Notes under the pieces: model-generated | Seen by the model: only the letters and a program-made list of their open reading frames with translations | Told to the model about the DNA's origin: nothing | Database searches by the model: none | Assembly: GCA_934167695.1 (NCBI GenBank) | Contig: CAKPLP010000009.1 | Location: 1 to 50,962 of the forward strand | Reading direction: 5' to 3' | From: an uncultured Bacilli bacterium | GTDB taxonomy: Bacteria; Bacillota_I; Bacilli_A; RF39; UBA660 | DNA: 50,962 nucleotides | In this document: piece after piece, positions 42,893 to 50,930 of the stretch | How positions within the stretch are numbered: position 1 is the stretch's first letter | Layout of the letters: every line of letters starts with the position of its first letter | Program-made: the position numbers and the translations under genes

Positions 42893-44929
42893 TTAATTTT
42901 TTTCATAAGTACAAGTTGGGGAACTACATTTAATCTTACCGTTATGCTCTACTAAATAACTGTTACACTCCGGACATGATTCTTCTAAGGGCATATCCCA
43001 TGATGCAAATTTACACTTTGGATAATTATTACATCCATAGAATATTTTGCCTTTTCTTGTCTTCTTTTCAACGATTTTACCTGAACAATTTGGGCAATCC
43101 ATAATAACTTTTTCTGTTTTTTCTTCCTTTTTTATATACTTACATTCTGGATAATTAGAACAAGCGATGAATTCACCATATTTTCCTTTTCTAATTACTA
43201 GAGGGCTACCACACTCAGGACAATTTTCTCCAGTTTCTGTTGGAGCTTTCTTTTCCATATCTGAAAAAGCATCTTCGACTCTCGGTTCAAATATGTCATA
43301 AAATTTTTGCAAGACTTCATTCCAAACTAACTTTCCGTCCGCTATTTTATCTAAATCGTCTTCCATGTTAGCTGTATATTTAACATTTATTAAATCTGAG
43401 AAAAATTCTTGCAATTTATCAGTTGTTTCTATTCCTATTTCTGTTGGTGCAAACTTTTTTTCAATCATCTCAACATAGTTTCTTTCTTTTAAAGTATCAA
43501 TTATTTTAGCATAAGTTGATGGTCTACCAATACCTAACTCTTCCATTTCTTGTATGAGTTTTGCTTCACTATATCGTGCTGGTGGTTTTGTAAAATGTTG
43601 TTCTTTGGAAATATCACTTGTTTTATAAGTTTCATTTTGGTTTAAAGATGGTAAAATTTTATCTTCACTACTTTCATATTCTGAATATATTTTTAAGTAT
43701 CCTGAAAATTTTAATATTTGACCATTTACTTTAAATTTATAATCATTATTGTCTAAAATTATGGTTGTTTTGTCTACTATAGCATCTGCCATTAAACTTG
43801 CTAATGTTCTAATATAAATTAATCTATATAATTTGTATTCATCATCAGTTAAAAACTCTTGCATTTGTTCTGGAGTACGTAAAATACTAGTTGGTCTAAT
43901 AGCTTCATGTGCATCTTGGACATTTTCTGTTTTTTTACTTTTTTTAACGTACCCTATATACTCTTTTCCATAATTTTTTTCAATGTATGGATAAGTACTT
44001 TTTATGTATTCATCACTTAGACGGGTTGAATCTGTACGCATGTAAGTAATCAAACCTACGGTTTCTGTTTTTATATCAATACCTTCATATAGTTTTTGTG
44101 CAATAGACATTGTTTTTTTCGCTGGAAATCCTAACTTGGTAGAAGCTTCTTGCTGTAAAGTACTTGTAATAAATGGATATTTGCTTGTTTTTCTTTGCTC
44201 TTTTTTTGAAATATTTTCTACAGTAAATTCATCTGTTAATTTATTTAGAATTTCATCGGCTTCTTTTTCTGTTTCTATTTTTACGTCTTTATCTATATAT
44301 TTAAATAAATCCGCTTTAAATTCTGGAGTTTCAAAATTTGCAGAGATAGTCCAATATTCTTGTTTTTGAAAAGCCTCTATTTCTCGCTCACGATCTACAA
44401 TTAATTTAAGGGCAACACTTTGCACACGTCCGGCAGATTTTGCACCAATTTTTGATTGAAGTAGTTTACTTAATCTAAAACCAATTATTCGATCTAATAT
44501 TCTTCTTGTTTCTTGACTTTTTACTAAATTATCATCTATTGTAGTTGGATTTTTTAAAGCTTCTAGTACTTTGTCTTTTGTTATTTCGTGAAATAATATT
44601 CTACTATAATTATCATTTTTAATTCCTAAAGTATCTTTTAAATGCCAAGCGATGGCCTCTCCTTCACGATCTGGATCGGATGCTAAATAAATATAGTCAC
44701 TTTCTTTTACATCTTTTTTTAATTCTTTTATTAGTGAAGCTTTTCCTTTAACATTAATATAACTTGGTTTAAATCCATCTTCTACATCTACACCTAAACC
44801 AAATTTTCCAGTTGTTGCAAGGTCTCTAATGTGACCCTTACTTGATACAACTTTATACTCACTTCCTAAGTATTTTTCTATTGTTTTACTTTTACTAGGA
44901 CTTTCCACAATTACAAGATTTTTACCCAT
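42893..44929 (-). CDS. topA: DNA topoisomerase I
   Basis: Type IA topoisomerase relaxing negative supercoils. 678 residues. TOPRIM (LVIVESPSKSKTIEKYLG at 5-22; ASDPDREGEAIAWHL), catalytic Tyr in GLITYMRTDSTRLS, ATGKFGLGVDVED, and three C-terminal zinc ribbons (about 570-675: CPECGSP...CSNYPEC, CPNCSGK...CNNYPKC, CPECNSY...CSSPTC). rbgA-rnhB-topA-xerC is the Bacillus order (other genes omitted). Confidence 0.98.
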   Translation of the reverse strand: MGKNLVIVESPSKSKTIEKYLGSEYKVVSSKGHIRDLATTGKFGLGVDVEDGFKPSYINVKGKASLIKELKKDVKESDYIYLASDPDREGEAIAWHLKDTLGIKNDNYSRILFHEITKDKVLEALKNPTTIDDNLVKSQETRRILDRIIGFRLSKLLQSKIGAKSAGRVQSVALKLIVDREREIEAFQKQEYWTISANFETPEFKADLFKYIDKDVKIETEKEADEILNKLTDEFTVENISKKEQRKTSKYPFITSTLQQEASTKLGFPAKKTMSIAQKLYEGIDIKTETVGLITYMRTDSTRLSDEYIKSTYPYIEKNYGKEYIGYVKKSKKTENVQDAHEAIRPTSILRTPEQMQEFLTDDEYKLYRLIYIRTLASLMADAIVDKTTIILDNNDYKFKVNGQILKFSGYLKIYSEYESSEDKILPSLNQNETYKTSDISKEQHFTKPPARYSEAKLIQEMEELGIGRPSTYAKIIDTLKERNYVEMIEKKFAPTEIGIETTDKLQEFFSDLINVKYTANMEDDLDKIADGKLVWNEVLQKFYDIFEPRVEDAFSDMEKKAPTETGENCPECGSPLVIRKGKYGEFIACSNYPECKYIKKEEKTEKVIMDCPNCSGKIVEKKTRKGKIFYGCNNYPKCKFASWDMPLEESCPECNSYLVEHNGKIKCSSPTCTYEKN

Positions 44930-45015
44930 CTAATCACTCCTTTAATATTACTTATACTAATTATATGTATTTTTGTCAATTTCATTATTTTTTTACTACA
45001 TTATTAAAATACGTT

Positions 45016-45993
45016 TTAACTTACTACTTTGGAATTTTTTTGCAAATATTTTTTTACAGGGTCATAACTTTTCCTGTGTTCCTTTATAATTCCATACTTT
45101 TCTATGGCTTCTAAATGTTTTTTTGTTGGATAACCTTTGTTGTTTTTAAAATCATACATTGGATATTTTTGATCTAAATCATATAACATAGCATCCCTTG
45201 TTACCTTTGCGATAACACTTGCAGCTGATATAGTTATACTTTTAAAATCACCTTTTATAATTGATGTTGTTGGTATATCTAAATTTAATTTCATTGCATC
45301 TATTAAAATATGCTCTGGCTTTATTGGGCAATTTTCTATGGCTTTTTTCATAGCTAATTTTGTTGCTTCATAAATGTTTATTTCATCTATTTTTTCTTCA
45401 TCTACAATTCCAATACCAATAGCTAAAGCTTGCTCTTTTATTTTGTTATATAACTCATTTCTCTTTTTTTCACTTAGTTTTTTTGAATCTGTAAGCCCCT
45501 CTAAATTGAATTTTTCTGGTAATATTACACAAGCTGTTACAACAGGACCAACTAAAGGGCCACGACCAACTTCGTCTACACCAGCAATTAATTTTATTCC
45601 CTGCTTTCTTAACTTTCTTTCATATCTGTAATTATCCTTTGTACTTAAGTATAAGTCCAGATCTTTTATTAATTTTTTATCTATTTTTTTATTTTCTAAT
45701 ATTTTTACCTCTAAACATTTTTCAGCATTCATGACGTTATAGTTGTTTATCTTGATACAATTATCTTTATCATAAAATCGATAACTTATCTCATAATTAT
45801 TACAATATTTAACATTATCTATTTTTTTTGGCCAATCTATTGAATTATAATATTCTTCAGAACAGGATAGAGATATTATGTCTGACTCTTCTATAATATC
45901 TTGCATTACTAATGAAGAATTATTTATTATAATAATTTCTTTTTTATTTAATGGAATATTTTCTAATTGTCTTAATATTTCATTTTTTTTCAT
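45016..45993 (-). CDS. rnhB: Ribonuclease HII with a long N-terminal extension
   Basis: Removes ribonucleotides from DNA. The catalytic domain (about 133-325) has GVDEVGRGPLVGP (Asp140, Glu141), GLTDSKKLSEKKR, HILIDAMKL and ITISAASVIAKVTRD, then NKGYPTKKH. The first 130 residues exceed the usual HII leader by about 60 and match no domain I know; residues 18-45 look like a small alpha/beta unit (EIIIINNSSLV). Located between rbgA and topA, as in Bacillus. Confidence 0.93.
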   Translation of the reverse strand: MKKNEILRQLENIPLNKKEIIIINNSSLVMQDIIEESDIISLSCSEEYYNSIDWPKKIDNVKYCNNYEISYRFYDKDNCIKINNYNVMNAEKCLEVKILENKKIDKKLIKDLDLYLSTKDNYRYERKLRKQGIKLIAGVDEVGRGPLVGPVVTACVILPEKFNLEGLTDSKKLSEKKRNELYNKIKEQALAIGIGIVDEEKIDEINIYEATKLAMKKAIENCPIKPEHILIDAMKLNLDIPTTSIIKGDFKSITISAASVIAKVTRDAMLYDLDQKYPMYDFKNNKGYPTKKHLEAIEKYGIIKEHRKSYDPVKKYLQKNSKVVS

Positions 45994-46043
45994 ATGACTT
46001 TATCACCTTTCTAAGTATATATCCTTTTTTTAATATAACGCAA

Positions 46044-46072
46044 GAAAAAGATGTAAAAAACATCTTTTTTTA
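46044..46072 (-). terminator. Terminator after rbgA
   Basis: On the minus strand AAAAGATGT / ACATCTTTTT with a T-rich loop and trailing T residues, overlapping the rbgA stop codon. rnhB is therefore likely to have its own promoter. Confidence 0.75.
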
Positions 46073-46996
46073 ATTTAGTCTATCTAATGTTATTTTTCCC
46101 AAACGTCCTGATTGTAGATCTTGGATTATTAATTTACTTACTTTTTCATAATCTACTAGTCCGCCTCTTTTTAAAGCTCCTCTTTTTTTGGCAATTAAAT
46201 CATATTCTTCTATTAAGTCTTCACTTAATGATGATATTCCATATCTTTCTTCTAAATTTTTTGGATATAATTCATACATTCTTCTTATAATAAAACTACT
46301 TATTTCAAATGTATTAACCACTTCTTCTTTAATTGATGAAAGTGCAGCTAAAGTTTTAGCTTCTTCTTGATCATCGAATTTTGGCCATAAAACCCCTGGT
46401 GAATCTAACAGTTCTATATTATTTCCTACTCTGATCCAACTAAGTTGTTTAGTAAAGCCCGGCTTACTTCCTACCCCAGCTTTATTTTGTCCTACGAGTT
46501 TATTAATTAAAGTTGACTTTCCAGCATTAGGTACACCTACAACTAATACTCTTATAGCACGTTTTTTTAAACCTTTTTTTTCTACCTTTTCAAAGTATTC
46601 TTGCATTAAATCATTGGTCTTTTTCAAAATGATAGTAGTATTATTATTTATTAAATTAACTGGTATTACTATATACCCCATATTTTCGTAATAAGTTATA
46701 TATTTATCTGTTTCATCTTTATCACATAAATCATATTTTGTCATAATCATAATTTTCTGCTTATTTTTTATTAAAGTGTCAATATCTTTTATTTTAGATG
46801 AATTGGGCATTCTAGCATCAACAACTTCATATACAATATCAATTAAATTTAACTTTTCACTTATTTGTCTTTTTGTTTTGGCCATGTGACCCGGATACCA
46901 GTTGATTCCGACTGATGGAAAACTTTTTGAACTATCTTCTTTTTTCTTTTCTGCTCTAATTTTTCTTTTTTGATACATATCCATATAATTAGTCAC
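46070..46996 (-). CDS. rbgA: Ribosome-assembly GTPase RbgA (YlqF) with an abnormal N-terminus
   Basis: Circularly permuted GTPase needed for late 50S assembly. Motif order: INWYPGHMAKTKRQISEKL (31-49), VDARMPNSSK, G4-type TKYD (in place of NKxD), G1 GVPNAGKSTLINKL, switch region GFTKQ, G3 DSPGVLWPK, and a C-terminal ANTAR-like domain. Bacillus RbgA starts just before the WFPGHM motif; here 30 extra residues (MTNYMDMYQKRKIRAEKKKE then DSSKSFPSVG) precede it. DNA for KKEDSSKSFPSVGINWY recurs at 48308-48365, and the INWY codons recur again at 48993-49005, so I infer that this N-terminus was supplied by an integrated element. Confidence 0.93.
   Translation of the reverse strand: MTNYMDMYQKRKIRAEKKKEDSSKSFPSVGINWYPGHMAKTKRQISEKLNLIDIVYEVVDARMPNSSKIKDIDTLIKNKQKIMIMTKYDLCDKDETDKYITYYENMGYIVIPVNLINNNTTIILKKTNDLMQEYFEKVEKKGLKKRAIRVLVVGVPNAGKSTLINKLVGQNKAGVGSKPGFTKQLSWIRVGNNIELLDSPGVLWPKFDDQEEAKTLAALSSIKEEVVNTFEISSFIIRRMYELYPKNLEERYGISSLSEDLIEEYDLIAKKRGALKRGGLVDYEKVSKLIIQDLQSGRLGKITLDRLN
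46895..46952 (-). repeat. 58-bp repeat copy A, within the 5' end of rbgA; putative attachment site
   Basis: Identical to 48308-48365 at 57 of 58 positions. The 13-bp left part ATACCAGTTGATT (46895-46907, plus strand) encodes INWY and is the piece also shared with 48993-49005. Sequence to the left is rbgA body; sequence to the right is the element-like 5' end. Confidence 0.85.
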
Positions 46997-47010
46997 TTCC
47001 TTTCAAATAA

Positions 47011-47682
47011 TTATTGATTAATATTTTCATAATATGGATTTAAAGACTTATAATAATCTCTCGGTGCATTTCCAACTGTATATTTTTCACCTTTTTTTGC
47101 ATTCTTGATAATCTCATGTGCTGGTTCAAAATAGGCATCCATACTATCGGCATAATTTATAATTATAACCTCAAGCATTTTAGGTAAAACTAATGCTCCC
47201 CACTCACTATATTCGTTCATATGGCTACCAATCATATGTATAACTTGATTTTTAAATTGCTCATCTATATTATATTTTTTCAAATAGTTTTCCACTATAT
47301 GTGTTCCTTCGTAAGAATGACCTAATAAATCCATACTATTACCATTTATAGGATTAAAATTTTCACTATCATAAAAATTATTAAAATCTTTACACTTTCC
47401 AATATCATGAACTAATGATCCGAAAATTATTAAATCTTTATCAACATCCAAATTAGGATACAAATTACAAATTGCTATTGCGTTTTTTGTAACACTATAT
47501 ATATGATATAATAATCCACCTTTATAAAAATGATGTGAACCTGGTGTTGCAGGTTTATTAATTAATTTATCTTTATAATCATTATAAATTTTTTTGCAAC
47601 AGTCCTTTAACGTCGGGTTTTTAATCATATTAATCATTTCTAAACATTCATTATAATATTTTTCTAACAATTCATTATTCAT
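47011..47682 (-). CDS. HD-domain hydrolase, YhaM-like HD module
   Basis: 223 residues. Segment SHHFYKGGLLYHIYSVTKNA (His pair and H-x7-H helix), then LVHDIGKCKDF (HD), HSYEGTHIV, and HMIGSHMNEY gives the metal ligands of the HD phosphohydrolase fold in the arrangement of the YhaM 3'-5' exoribonuclease, but without the YhaM OB-fold. The substrate could be RNA or a nucleotide. The start at 47682 (RBS GGAAGG) overlaps the end of the rhuM fragment; its stop is 14 nt before rbgA. It lies inside the putative element interval 46908-48307. Confidence 0.75.
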   Translation of the reverse strand: MNNELLEKYYNECLEMINMIKNPTLKDCCKKIYNDYKDKLINKPATPGSHHFYKGGLLYHIYSVTKNAIAICNLYPNLDVDKDLIIFGSLVHDIGKCKDFNNFYDSENFNPINGNSMDLLGHSYEGTHIVENYLKKYNIDEQFKNQVIHMIGSHMNEYSEWGALVLPKMLEVIIINYADSMDAYFEPAHEIIKNAKKGEKYTVGNAPRDYYKSLNPYYENINQ

Positions 47683-48205
47683 TATTTTTTCCTTCCTTTC
47701 TATCATTTGGTAATGACTTCAACAACATATCAAAATCACTTTGTAATTCTTTCATTTCTCTTTGTCTATATATTTCAAATTCTTTTTCTGCTTTTTTAAT
47801 TGCTTCTTTATGAGATATTTTACCATTACCTTCTAATATTTTTCTCCTATTCAATAATATTTGATTGTCTAATTCTTCTACCCAATCATTCATTTTCATA
47901 GTTCTTTGCTCTAAAGCTTGTAGTTCAGCAAAATCCAAGAATTGAGATACTAATAGGTTTAATCTTTGAAATTCTATTTCTGATAAATATTTTTTAGCAA
48001 TTTTAACATCATCTATTGTAACATAATCAACTTTAAAATTAGTCATTCCAACATAAGGCTTTTCATTATCTGTTCTTTCATAAATAAGCTCTGCCACCGT
48101 ATGTTCGTGCACTGCATAATGAAGTTTATTTTGAACAGTTGCAAAGAATTTCTTTGTAATATCACTTCTTGGATTATAATCTATACTTGTTGCATATATA
48201 TCTGT
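47675..48205 (-). pseudogene. RhuM-family protein, C-terminal half only
   Basis: Stop-free from ACA at 48205 (two TAA codons lie just before it). The translation TDIYATSIDYNPRSDITKKF, FATVQNKLHYAVHEHTVAEL and then LLVSQFLDFAELQALEQRTM is the C-terminal half of RhuM proteins (about 340 residues), found on pathogenicity islands and prophages. There is no start codon except an internal GTG at 48112, so the gene is truncated. An N-terminal piece of a rhuM gene is at 48830-48958; about 130 middle residues are missing. Confidence 0.8.
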
Positions 48206-48307
48206 TTATTAATTTTTATCACAAATTTAATTCATAAATGTAAAAAGTTTTTATTTAAAAACGCTTATATTATAAGAGGTAGAAGGAAAGTTAATATAAG
48301 TCGGTAT

Positions 48308-48373
48308 ATACCAGTTAATTCCGACTGATGGAAAACTTTTTGAACTATCTTCTTTTTTCTTTTCTTTGTTCAT
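48308..48373 (-). repeat. 58-bp repeat copy B: displaced rbgA-like 5' end with its own ATG
   Basis: Positions 48308-48365 repeat 46895-46952 with one change (GTTAATT for GTTGATT). Read on the minus strand, the ATG at 48373 opens MNKEKKKEDSSKSFPSVGIN, followed by WY, and then continues into unrelated sequence (IPTYINF...). It looks like an rbgA start cut off from its gene. The ATG lies inside the truncated kinase gene and has no clear RBS. Confidence 0.8.
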
Positions 48374-48506
48374 AAGGTATGTTTTCAAACCCTGTATTAT
48401 CCCATTGATAATAACCTGATTCCATATCAATAATATTATCATATTTATTTCCAAGTGTCGTTTTACCTATCGCACCAAATCCTGCAACTATAATTCCTTT
48501 ACTCAT
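48345..48506 (-). pseudogene. Truncated phage-type P-loop nucleotide kinase
   Basis: 53 residues starting MSKGIIVAGFGAIGKTTLGN (P-loop GFGAIGKT), followed by KYDNIIDMESGYYQWDNTG and FENIPYEQRK, then it runs into the rbgA-like repeat and stops. Full-length relatives, mostly encoded by phages, are about 150-200 residues, so only the N-terminal third is left. Its ATG overlaps the stop of the 85-residue gene upstream. Confidence 0.75.
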
Positions 48507-48756
48507 TATATTTCACCTTATCTTTTATACATTCCATAATTCTAATTGCTTCTTTTCTATCAGAATCTTTTTCGTTTTCTGTTAAATCTATATAGTTAGT
48601 ATTAATTTGCCTAGTCCATCTATCTACAAATTCTTTTGGGATTGTTAAACTCCCGTCTTGATTAATTATACATTTACTAAAAAGATGCTTTTGCCATCTT
48701 GACCATCTATCATGTTCATAAGCAGCAAGTTTTTCAATTATATCATTATCTTTCAT
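48499..48756 (-). CDS. 85-residue phage-like protein
   Basis: MKDNDIIEKLAAYEHDRWSR, WQKHLFSKCIINQDGSLTIP, then RWTRQINTNYIDLTENEKDSDRKEA (split here by residue count). This EHxRW ... EKxSDR pattern is seen in small phage and prophage proteins that share a motif with RyR-like domains; the function is unknown. RBS AGGTGATTTT. Coupled to the kinase fragment (ATGAGTAA overlap). Intact reading frame. Confidence 0.65.
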   Translation of the reverse strand: MKDNDIIEKLAAYEHDRWSRWQKHLFSKCIINQDGSLTIPKEFVDRWTRQINTNYIDLTENEKDSDRKEAIRIMECIKDKVKYNE

Positions 48757-48829
48757 AAAATCACCTATTTATTTAATCTTTCCTTTATCATTTTTCCTCT
48801 TTATTTTCATTTAAAAATAATTATAAAAT

Positions 48830-48958
48830 TCATCCATTCAAGAAATATATTTTTGACATTCCTTTTTGTGATAACCATAAAGTTTCATCTTTATAAACAG
48901 TATCTACTATAATATTACCTTCACTATTTTTATATATAATTAATTTATTATCTTCCAT
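48830..48958 (-). pseudogene. RhuM-family protein, N-terminal fragment
   Basis: 42 residues beginning MEDNKLIIYKNSEGNIIVDT and continuing VYKDETLWLSQKGMSKIYF, which is the conserved start of RhuM proteins (ExGxIxVDVxxxDETVWLxQKxMAxLF). It is then out of frame and stops. The C-terminal counterpart is at 47675-48205. Confidence 0.75.
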
Positions 48959-49046
48959 CAATACTCTCCTTTAGTTTTTCATAACTCCCCACATACCAGT
49001 TGATTACGGTTTTTGGAACCCCACTATTATTTACTTCATTTTTCAT
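48948..49046 (-). other. Short ORF carrying a third displaced INWY start (copy C, 48993-49005)
   Basis: 32-residue frame MKNEVNNSGVPKTVINWYVG...GR with RBS AAGGATG. The codons for INWY (plus-strand ATACCAGTTGATT, 48993-49005) are identical to those in rbgA. Joined to the PGHMAKTK of rbgA, the frame would read VPKTVINWYPGHM, a natural RbgA N-terminus. I read it as an rbgA 5' end cut off from its gene body. It overlaps the start of the rhuM fragment. Probably not a functional gene now. Confidence 0.55.
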
Positions 49047-49100
49047 AAAATCACATCCTTTTTATTAAGTTACATTTGCAAGTGATAATTTCAAATAACA

Positions 49101-49983
49101 TTATACCATATTTTCTTTATTTTTTAGATAACTTAATGCTTCTTCGTATTCATTTTTAAATTTAAATTTAATATCTATACTTTTATCGTTATATACATAA
49201 ATATTATCTATAAAGTTTTCTATAATGTTTCTATCTAGTTTTTCTAATTTTTGATTCATTCTAAAATTATCAATCCATTTTAAATCATATGATTTTATTT
49301 TTCTATTATTTATTTCTTCTTTTTCTAAATTTAATCTATTAATTTCATATAAATACTTTTCTTTAAAATCAAGATAATCTTCTTGTGAAATAAAATCACA
49401 TTGATAATCTTTTACTAATTCTTCTAATAAATTTTTATATGTTTCTAAGTTTTTATCAATTTCTAATAATCTTATCTTTTTGACATCTTCATCATAATCT
49501 ATTTTTGAATAGTTCACTATATCTTCTATCTTTTCGTCTAATTCACAAATCATGTTTATATATTTATTAATAGTATATAAAACTGTTTCATCTAATTCTT
49601 TTTCTGTTATATAGTGCTTATTACATTTTTTTTGTTTTAATGTAAGTACCACAATAATAAAAGTAAACTTCTTTATTATTTTTAATTCTTTTCTTTCTAT
49701 ATAAATTACAACCACATTCTGAACATTTAACAAATCCAGCATATTTATATATAGATCCTTGAATATTACATTTAATATTTCTTCCATATAATAAATCTTG
49801 TACTTGATCAAATAATTCTTTTTTTATAATTTCTTTATGGGTATTCTCTTTAATTATCCATTCATCTTCTGCTACTCTAACCATATTATGTGTTTTATGA
49901 CTAATTCTAGTTCGCCTTCCTTGAATTAAATTACCTTTATACATTTCATTTCTTAATATAGAATCAACCATATTTACATTCCA
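49101..49983 (-). pseudogene. Large serine recombinase, C-terminal part, frameshifted
   Basis: Reads NVNMVDSILRNEMYKGNLIQ, then GRRTR and the zinc ribbon FVKCSECGCNLYRKKR...YYCGTY, followed after a frameshift (around 49635, in an A-run) by KKCNKHYITEKELDETVLYTI, the second cysteine of the ribbon, and the coiled-coil C-terminal domain to 49101. Another frameshift near 49983 separates it from upstream ISVSKISDG. The N-terminal catalytic (Ser) domain is missing. Such integrases usually lie next to their attachment site; copy C of the rbgA-like site is 95 bp away. Confidence 0.85.
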
Positions 49984-50262
49984 TCTGAAATTTTGCTTAC
50001 ACTAATTCCAAATTTATTTTTTAAATAAATACTAGGTGTTGGTATATTATTTATTTCTAATTCAATAACCAACTTAACTTGTAATTGTATAGTTTCTAAT
50101 ACTATGCTTTCTAGTGTTGAAGTTTTAATTTTATGTGGTTAACAAGATTTACTTATATGAAGATAACTCATACAGAAGTAATTGGATATATTTCTATTTC
50201 CTCTTTTATCTTCTTGTCTCGTCATAGCTCTTCCACAATCTGCACATTTTAATATTCCTCTC
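49984..50262 (-). pseudogene. Chimeric serine-recombinase fragments
   Basis: One frame joins two unlike pieces. 50262 to about 50060 encodes RGILKCADCGRAMTRQEDKR, GNRNISNYFCMSYLHISKSC, stop, PHKIKTSTLESIVLETIQLQ, which is the zinc ribbon and start of the coiled coil of one recombinase. It runs straight into INNIPTPSIYLKNKF (about 50055-49990), the linker before the recombinase domain of another. So two recombinase genes were joined by deletion before decay. Confidence 0.65.
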
Positions 50263-50365
50263 TAGAATTACCATGACTATCAAATCCAGATTGTTGATTA
50301 GTTTGAGTAGAATTATTATCTGAATTGCTAAAATCATTTTGATTAAAAAAATTATTGTTTCCCAT
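50249..50365 (-). CDS. 38-residue Asn/Ser/Gln-rich small ORF, probably truncated
   Basis: Starts MGNNNFFNQNDFSNSDNNST after a strong RBS (TTGGAGGACGTAAT) and stops where the recombinase fragment begins. It looks like the 5' end of a longer gene whose body was replaced by the recombinase piece. No family recognised. Confidence 0.4.
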   Translation of the reverse strand: MGNNNFFNQNDFSNSDNNSTQTNQQSGFDSHGNSREEY

Positions 50366-50502
50366 ATTACGTCCTCCAATTATAATAATTATATACCAAA
50401 ACATAAAAAAAAGAAAAGTAAATCTCTTTATACTTATATTATAGAAAAAAGATGTGCCTTTTCCTTATTTTAATTTTCTAGTTAAGATATCACAACATCA
50501 TC
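50366..50502. other. Gap between the 38-residue ORF and the RT remnant
   Basis: AT-rich; no ORF or RNA seen. It contains a possible minus-strand -10 (TATAAT near 50439) and the RBS of the small ORF. Confidence 0.3.
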
Positions 50503-50799
50503 CTAATATTTATTTTCAAAAACAGTCTCATAAATTAAATTTTTACAATTTGCATATTTCAAGTATCCTTGATAACTTGCTAATACATGTTCATATTTTT
50601 CATTATCAACATTTCTTAGATTCTTAATCTTTCTTTTAAATTTTCTCTAAGTTTGTGTTTTTACTTTTACAATCAACTTCTGATTTTTTAAATAATAAAT
50701 AAATCCTAAAAATTCTATTTTTTCATTTGAAGAATATATTTTTGTTTTTTTATTTAAAGTTAACTTATATTCCTTTCTATATACCTAATAGTTTTGCGT
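50503..50799 (-). pseudogene. Reverse transcriptase, C-terminal remnant
   Basis: Frame reading KEYKLTLNKKTKIYSSNEKI, EFLGFIYYLKNQKLIVKVKT then, after an in-frame TAG, RKFKRKIKNL...YEHVLASYQGYLKYANC and a stop at 50503. LNxKKTKI, EFLGF and SYxGYLKYxN are the palm-end and thumb landmarks of bacterial reverse transcriptases (group II-like, retron or DGR type). The catalytic YADD box and upstream part are absent. The subclass cannot be told. Confidence 0.7.
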
Positions 50800-50930
50800 G
50801 CAGTTGACGCTATTAATAATTTTTCATGAGTCTTATATTTTTCTGCATACTTCTTTAACTTATATTTTTTTCTATCACTTAATTTTTTGTTTTTTTCTTC
50901 CTTATTTTCAAAATCTTTTTTATCTTCCAC
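50760..50930 (-). other. Short GTG-initiated ORF overlapping the RT remnant
   Basis: RBS TTGGAGGTA then GTG; 56 residues, very Lys/Glu-rich (KKLSDRKKYKLKKYAEKYKT), whose last part (RKTIRYIER) is the out-of-frame upstream end of the reverse-transcriptase remnant. It looks like a 5' end of an unrelated gene fused to RT sequence by deletion. No family recognised. Confidence 0.35.

Noticed and set aside
48101..48328. 75-residue plus-strand ORF in the accessory region
   Set aside because: Antisense to the recognisable RhuM sequence and the repeat B; no RBS.
46895..48373. Copies A and B as a simple attL/attR pair of one element inserted in rbgA
   Set aside because: In that case the DNA right of B should be the original rbgA 5' end. 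It is a truncated phage kinase gene instead, and copy C fits the displaced host start better, so a tandem arrangement explains more.
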